From the NCBI RefSeq assembly GCF_052324685.1, contig NC_135221.1, positions 23,841,092 to 23,905,091 on the forward strand: a stretch of 64,000 bases of DNA. Direction: 5' to 3'. Within the stretch, counting starts at the first letter, position 1. Each line of letters begins with the position of its first letter. The notes under the pieces are model-generated. The model was not told the DNA's origin. It saw only the letters and a program-made list of their open reading frames with translations, and did not search any database. The translations under genes and the position numbers were made by a program. Of this stretch, positions 60,001 to 64,000 are shown piece by piece. This stretch comes from Brachyhypopomus gauderio. Its lineage: Eukaryota > Chordata > Actinopteri > Gymnotiformes > Hypopomidae.

Positions 60001-62758
60001 TGCTTAAAAAGAAAGCTTTGTAGCCCCAATTTTTTTTTGTTTTTTTTTTTTTTGGATGGAAGATTGTGATAAAAAATCGAAATCGTGATTTTATGAAAAA
60101 AATCGTGATACAATTTTTTTTCCCATATCACCCACCCCTACCTGCAGCCCTTACAGATCACTCAGAGCACTTAAAGCCATTCTTTTAGCCTATACAATCA
60201 TAACAGTTTCACTTTCCATATGCCTGATTCATGCTGTTGTAACGCACCCTTAGAGGACTACATAAATTGTGTTCCCTAATCATTTTTAAATGTAGCTTGA
60301 TGGAAACATGACTAACATTTCTTTGGTTTGGTTTTTCAGCATCTGCAGGTTCCGGAGAGATGGTGCTGGCACGGCCATGCAGGGGGGGGGCTGAATGCAG
60401 ACCCCAAAAACGTGGTACGCTTGTTATTCACACTCACAGTAACTCTTCAGAGCTATAGCTGTGTGGCTGTGTTTTACCCCATATACACCCTTGGACACAC
60501 ACACTTTAATTACAAAGGATTTTATGAGTCTTAAGCTATAAATCTGAGCCAATTATAGCACTAAAATGGTCTGATATTCTCTGTCAGAACTTGGCAATCG
60601 GTAATGATACAGAATAATAGATCAGACGCCACATAGTCCAAGTTCAATATTTGAGCTGCTTTATGCATAACAACAGAGGAAATGTTGCACTGGGAGGAAA
60701 CTGCATTTCTTCTCAAACTGCTATGAGCAGTGACCCCTGCCCCTCCCCCTGCCCTCTTCTGCTCCTCCCCCCTGCCCTCTTCTGCTCCTCCCCCCTGCCC
60801 TCTCCTGCCCCTCCCCCTGCCCTCTTCTGCTCCTCCCCCCTGCCCTGTCCTGCCCCTCCCCCTGCCCTCTTCTGTTCCTCCCCCCTGCCCTCTTCTGCTC
60901 CTCCCCCCTGCCCTCTCCTGCTCCTCCCCCTGCCCTCTTCTGCTCCTCCCCCCTGCCCTCTCCTGCTCCTCCCCCCTGCCCTCTCCTGCTCCTCCCCCCT
61001 GCCCTCTCCTGCTCCTCCCCCCTGCCCTCTCCTGCTCCTCCCCCCTGCCCTCTTCTGCTCCTCCCCCCTGCCCTGTCCTGCCCCTCCCCCCTGCCCTGTC
61101 CTGCCCCTCCCCCCTGCCCTGTCCTGCCCCTCCCCCCTGCCCTGTCCTGCCCCTCCCCCCTGCCCTGTCCTGCCCCTCCCCCCTGCCCTGTCCTGCCCCT
61201 CCCCCCTGCCCTCTCCTGCCCCTCCCCCCTGCCCTCTCCTGCCCCTCCTGCATGGGTGTCGGCCATTTTTAATTGTATTTCTCTTCCCGTGTCATTCCGC
61301 CAGTGTTTCATTTTTATGTGGCCATATTGACGGGATTAGAGGAGTTTACTCATGTTTTTGAGACAGTCATGGCAGCAGGTGGTTTTGACGGAGTAAACAG
61401 CCTGGTTGGCACGGCAGCGCGCAGGGGGAGGGGGAGGGGCGTCTGCGTGGGCGCCAGGCAACGTCTCTGCTGCCACCTGGAGGGGCCACTCGTGCTGCCG
61501 CCCTGTGCCCATATGATGCAGCATCGCCGGTGACAACCCCATGCACCCACTCAACTGAAGACCCCCCCCCCCAAACTTTGAGATGTGTTGTGCAGCACTG
61601 AGCATGCCCAGCTCCGCTCCTACAGCTACAGCTGTCACATCTTGCTGGGTCAGGCATGCACAAGCGTCATTTTGATCTGAGCTTGGTATTTAGAGCTATA
61701 CCACAGCAGTGGAAAACCTTTACTGGACCAAACCTTCCATATTTCATATAGATATTGAACTTTAACTGATGATTCCGGGGATGAGCTCCAGTATTGACTT
61801 GAGTGAGACGTTATTCGTTGTACACACATGTGAGGCGTCATTCGGCGTGCACACGAGTGAGGCATCATTCGGCGTGCACACGAGTGAGGCGTTATTCGTT
61901 GTACACACGAGTGAGGCGTTATTCGATGCCATACCTTTGGTTGTGTATGTTAATAAATAAATAAAACCACCATACTCAAATAGTGGCTATCTATTTCTGG
62001 CCCGCGAGCTGTTTTAAAAGTATTTTTTTTTAGGAATTTTTTTTTCAATTGCGCTTTTCAATCTGCTTTTATTTTGAAATCGCGGACCGCGATCTCAAGA
62101 CGATGCCGGGGAAACAGGTAGCAGACGCCCAAATGCGTTCGCAACAAGACTCCCCACCCCCCCACCCCCTACAGTTTACGTTCGCTACCCCCCCCCCCCC
62201 GTAACCGGCCCCCTCAGTGATTGAAAAAATAAAATGTGGCCCGTCATCATTTCTATTTAAGTACCCCTGAAATAAAACATTTGTCCTTCTAGATCCTGCT
62301 GTAGAGGAGACTTCAGGAAAACATACACACTGTTACTCCTCTACAGTGCTCAATATGCCTGATCCAAGCGATCAGCTAACTGCTAACCCTCGCCATTTGT
62401 GAGCTGAGCTGAGTTTTAGAGAAATTGGTGGGGGGTTTGAACTGTGATTTGTCATGGGGACTGGAGTCTGACTGCAGTGATCTACAACAATTATAATGCA
62501 ATTATTTTTCTTGTACACATAATCCATTACTCATCCTACTCCTGAGTTGCTAGTGGGTCTAGGTCATTGTTTTGCTTTTGATAACTGTCTATTATTTTAA
62601 TATATATTTATGTATGTATTTACTATGTCTTTCCCCAGCTAAGTGAAGTGAACTCTGCCAAGATTCTCTCAGCAATGGTGTCGTACGTGTGGCCCAAGGA
62701 TCGGCCCGACCTGCGGGCGCGGGTGGCCATTTCTCTCGGCCTGCTGGCCGGAGCCAAG
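54050..62758 (+). CDS. abcb7: ABCB7 mitochondrial ABC transporter, N-terminal exons 1-4 (partial)
   Basis: Inner-membrane mitochondrial half-transporter needed for cytosolic iron-sulfur protein maturation; it exports a glutathione/sulfur-linked substrate. Visible exons: 54050-54205, 59199-59282, 60340-60414, 62639-62758, all phase 0 with GT-AG junctions, 145 codons. Exon 1 ([20 protein letters not shown]...) is arginine-rich without acidic residues in its first 30, as in a mitochondrial presequence. Exon 2 ends HILEAAK, exon 3 has [15 protein letters not shown], and exon 4 has [20 protein letters not shown], the strongly conserved lead-in to the first TM segment. Exon 3 is about four residues shorter than human around [12 protein letters not shown]. 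The TM and ATPase domains lie beyond the right edge. It is next to uprt, as in human. Confidence 0.93.
54225..54380. repeat. 14-bp GC-rich repeat in abcb7 intron 1
   Basis: GCCGGGCTGGGGTA / GCCGGGCTGGAGGA units, about 11 copies, starting just after exon 1. A short (GGTCC)n run follows at 54473-54497. Confidence 0.93.
54650..55150. repeat. 22/23-bp minisatellite in abcb7 intron 1
   Basis: CTAACTTCACTATAACTCCA units with higher-order blocks that include CTCGCTCACTAACTTGACCA. Confidence 0.95.
55151..59198. other. Remainder of abcb7 intron 1
   Basis: AT-rich, no exon recognised. No strong mobile-element ends were seen. Confidence 0.5.
59383..60145. repeat. Mosaic of old DNA-transposon pieces in abcb7 intron 2
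   Basis: Contains CCCTACGCGTAGTCCTACGC, a block with TTTGGCGTGAAAACCGCAAA, and an AATCGTGATTTTATG / TATCACCCACCCCTACC end. All resemble dispersed fish hAT-type sequence. No complete element can be delimited. Confidence 0.5.
60727..61249. repeat. 23-bp C/T-rich minisatellite, about 23 copies
   Basis: Units of CCCCCCTGCCCTGTCCTGCC/CTCTTCTGCTCC type in abcb7 intron 3. The plus strand is almost pure pyrimidine with G at fixed positions. Frames of 180-236 aa through both strands exist only because the repeat lacks stop codons. Confidence 0.95.
61802..61926. repeat. 27-bp minisatellite, about 4.5 copies
   Basis: Unit GTGAGGCGTCATTCGGCGTG CACACGA with small variants. Confidence 0.9.
61967..62269 (-). 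mobile_element. Small non-autonomous hAT element, copy 2 (303 bp)
   Basis: Starts CCACCATACTCAAATAG and ends CTATTTAAGTACCCCTG. It is flanked by a perfect 8-bp duplication AAATAAAA (61959-61966 and 62270-62277). It is the reverse-oriented relative of the element at 43186-43497, sharing CTGGCCCGCGAGCTGTTTT and GGCCCGTCATCATTTCTAT. It lies in abcb7 intron 3. Confidence 0.9.
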
Positions 62759-63736
62759 GTGGGTCGGCCTCCCCCGCCGTGACTCATTGTTGTCATTCCT
62801 GCCGTTGTCTCCGCAGGTACGCGGCCCGTATTTGAGTCCAGTGACAACGTGCCTGGCTTTAATTATTTCAGTCCCATGTATGGTGCAAAGGCCTCAGTCA
62901 CTTCAAAGAAAGAGAAACACTCCCAACGCAACTTTTCATTAGCATTGCAGAATTTCCCAGTGTTGCCCGTGTGGCGGGGGTTAACAAGGGAGAGCCCTGT
63001 CGTTTGTGCACCGTTTGTTCTCCTCTTCATGAATCGTCATTAATTTGCACCCAAAGAAGGACTGATGTGTTCACAGCACCCCCCCCCGTTCCCCCACACT
63101 CTTGACACACGGCTGCAGTTACCAGAGCCACGTGTGGAAGGCTGTGGTCCTCCCACTCGTACCAGAGCACATCGCACCACTTAGCTCACAAGATAATGAA
63201 TGTGCCCTCGGCATGTCTCCGTCACACGGACCCTCGGGTTCGACGGGAAGCAAAGGGATCGTTCCATCCTCCCAAATCCCTGAGCGTCCGCCCCCATGGA
63301 GGGGGAGGGGGGCCCATCCGTACCCGCCTTATCTCCAGCCGTAGTTCAGGAGAGGTCGAATCGGGACGCGCAGATAAAGATTGACGTGTGTGCTGTGTAC
63401 AGATAACCCCCACATTTCATCAGCCTGTCCGGGCGCAATCGAACACAGCAGAGACTGAGCGGACCAGCAGCATCATGGTGAAGAATAAAAATTGCACAGG
63501 GACAAAAAAAATCCCCCCGAATCCCTTGAATGGTGGCGGATTTCTTCAGCTGCGTTCGGCACTTGTGAGGTTATTCTGGTGCCGACCCGTCCGAGACGTC
63601 TGATTGGTAATTAAAGCTGTTTGGGATGGAAGTGCCCCCTCATGTGGTCTTATGGGAAAGGCCATGGCCATCGATGCTGGGGCGTAGTGAAGGGAGACTC
63701 GAAAGTGAAGTTATTACCGAGGTGTTGGCAGTTCAT

Positions 63737-63820
<84 letters not shown>

Positions 63821-64000
63821 AACAAGTTGGTCTATATCGCTGTAAATGGTAAATCACAAATCCTTGCCATCTGCTGCCATATTGCTGCTATGTCACATGA
63901 ACTGATGAACTTGCCTGCCCTTAAAGTGCCATCATAACGTCACCTGCATGAGCATAATTACAGCGTCACAGGTTTCTGTCCGTTTTACGCCACTGGCAGG
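62759..64000. other. Start of abcb7 intron 4
   Basis: No exon 5 is seen before the window ends. Part of 62820-63060 is complex and low in repeats. A CT microsatellite lies at 63737-63819. Confidence 0.5.
63737..63819. repeat. CT microsatellite
   Basis: (CT)n of about 80 bp with one CC interruption. Confidence 0.95.

Noticed and set aside
60561..61361. Frames of 180-236 aa on both strands (proline/serine-rich and glycine/arginine-rich)
   Set aside because: They are translations of the 23-bp C/T-rich minisatellite in abcb7 intron 3.

Overview
This is vertebrate nuclear DNA, almost certainly from a ray-finned fish. Three protein-coding genes with ordinary GT-AG introns can be assembled exon by exon, and they lie among typical teleost repeats: L2 and L1 LINEs, Ty3/gypsy, hAT, PIF/Harbinger and Tc1 elements, a tRNA-derived SINE, and many minisatellites. 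The proteins look closest to otophysan (zebrafish/characin/catfish-like) versions. That placement rests on recognition, not on a search.

Layout. Positions 1-2119 hold the 5' half of a minus-strand Ty3/gypsy retrotransposon (LTR, primer site, uninterrupted gag-protease-RT frame) that runs off the left edge. A hAT transposon end follows at 2491-2935. From about 2.9 to 31.1 kb I find no gene. This stretch has long tandem arrays (41-, 27-, 28-, 57-, 37- and 12-bp units, and a compound TG array), a solo LTR, a LINE fragment, and a 987-bp hAT derivative inserted inside a tandem array.

The gene block spans 31.7-64 kb. zdhhc15 (plus, 31746-35464, 11 coding exons, 335 aa) is tail-to-tail with uprt (minus, 53391-37531, 7 coding exons, 255 aa). 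uprt is head-to-head with abcb7 (plus, starts 54050; four exons visible, continues past the right edge). The order abcb7-uprt-zdhhc15 matches human Xq13.3, which supports all three calls. Only 658 bp separate the uprt and abcb7 start codons, so this is probably a bidirectional promoter; a 105-bp TG tract sits inside it.

uprt intron 3 (about 13.6 kb) is a transposon graveyard: an RT relic, Tc1 remnants, a broken L2 with a small hAT element inside it, two pairs of long inverted repeats, a probable Harbinger with an L1 tail inside, and a clear 1.52-kb PIF/Harbinger derivative with 39-bp terminal inverted repeats and a TAA duplication. The abcb7 introns carry further minisatellites and a second copy of the same small hAT element.

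The genes have unrelated housekeeping roles: protein palmitoylation, a uracil phosphoribosyltransferase-like protein, and a mitochondrial iron-sulfur-related ABC exporter. The link between them is conserved gene order, not a shared pathway. I found no convincing new biological system. The items most worth following are unusual residues in uprt and abcb7, the repeat-bearing regulatory sites, and the nested inverted-repeat block.
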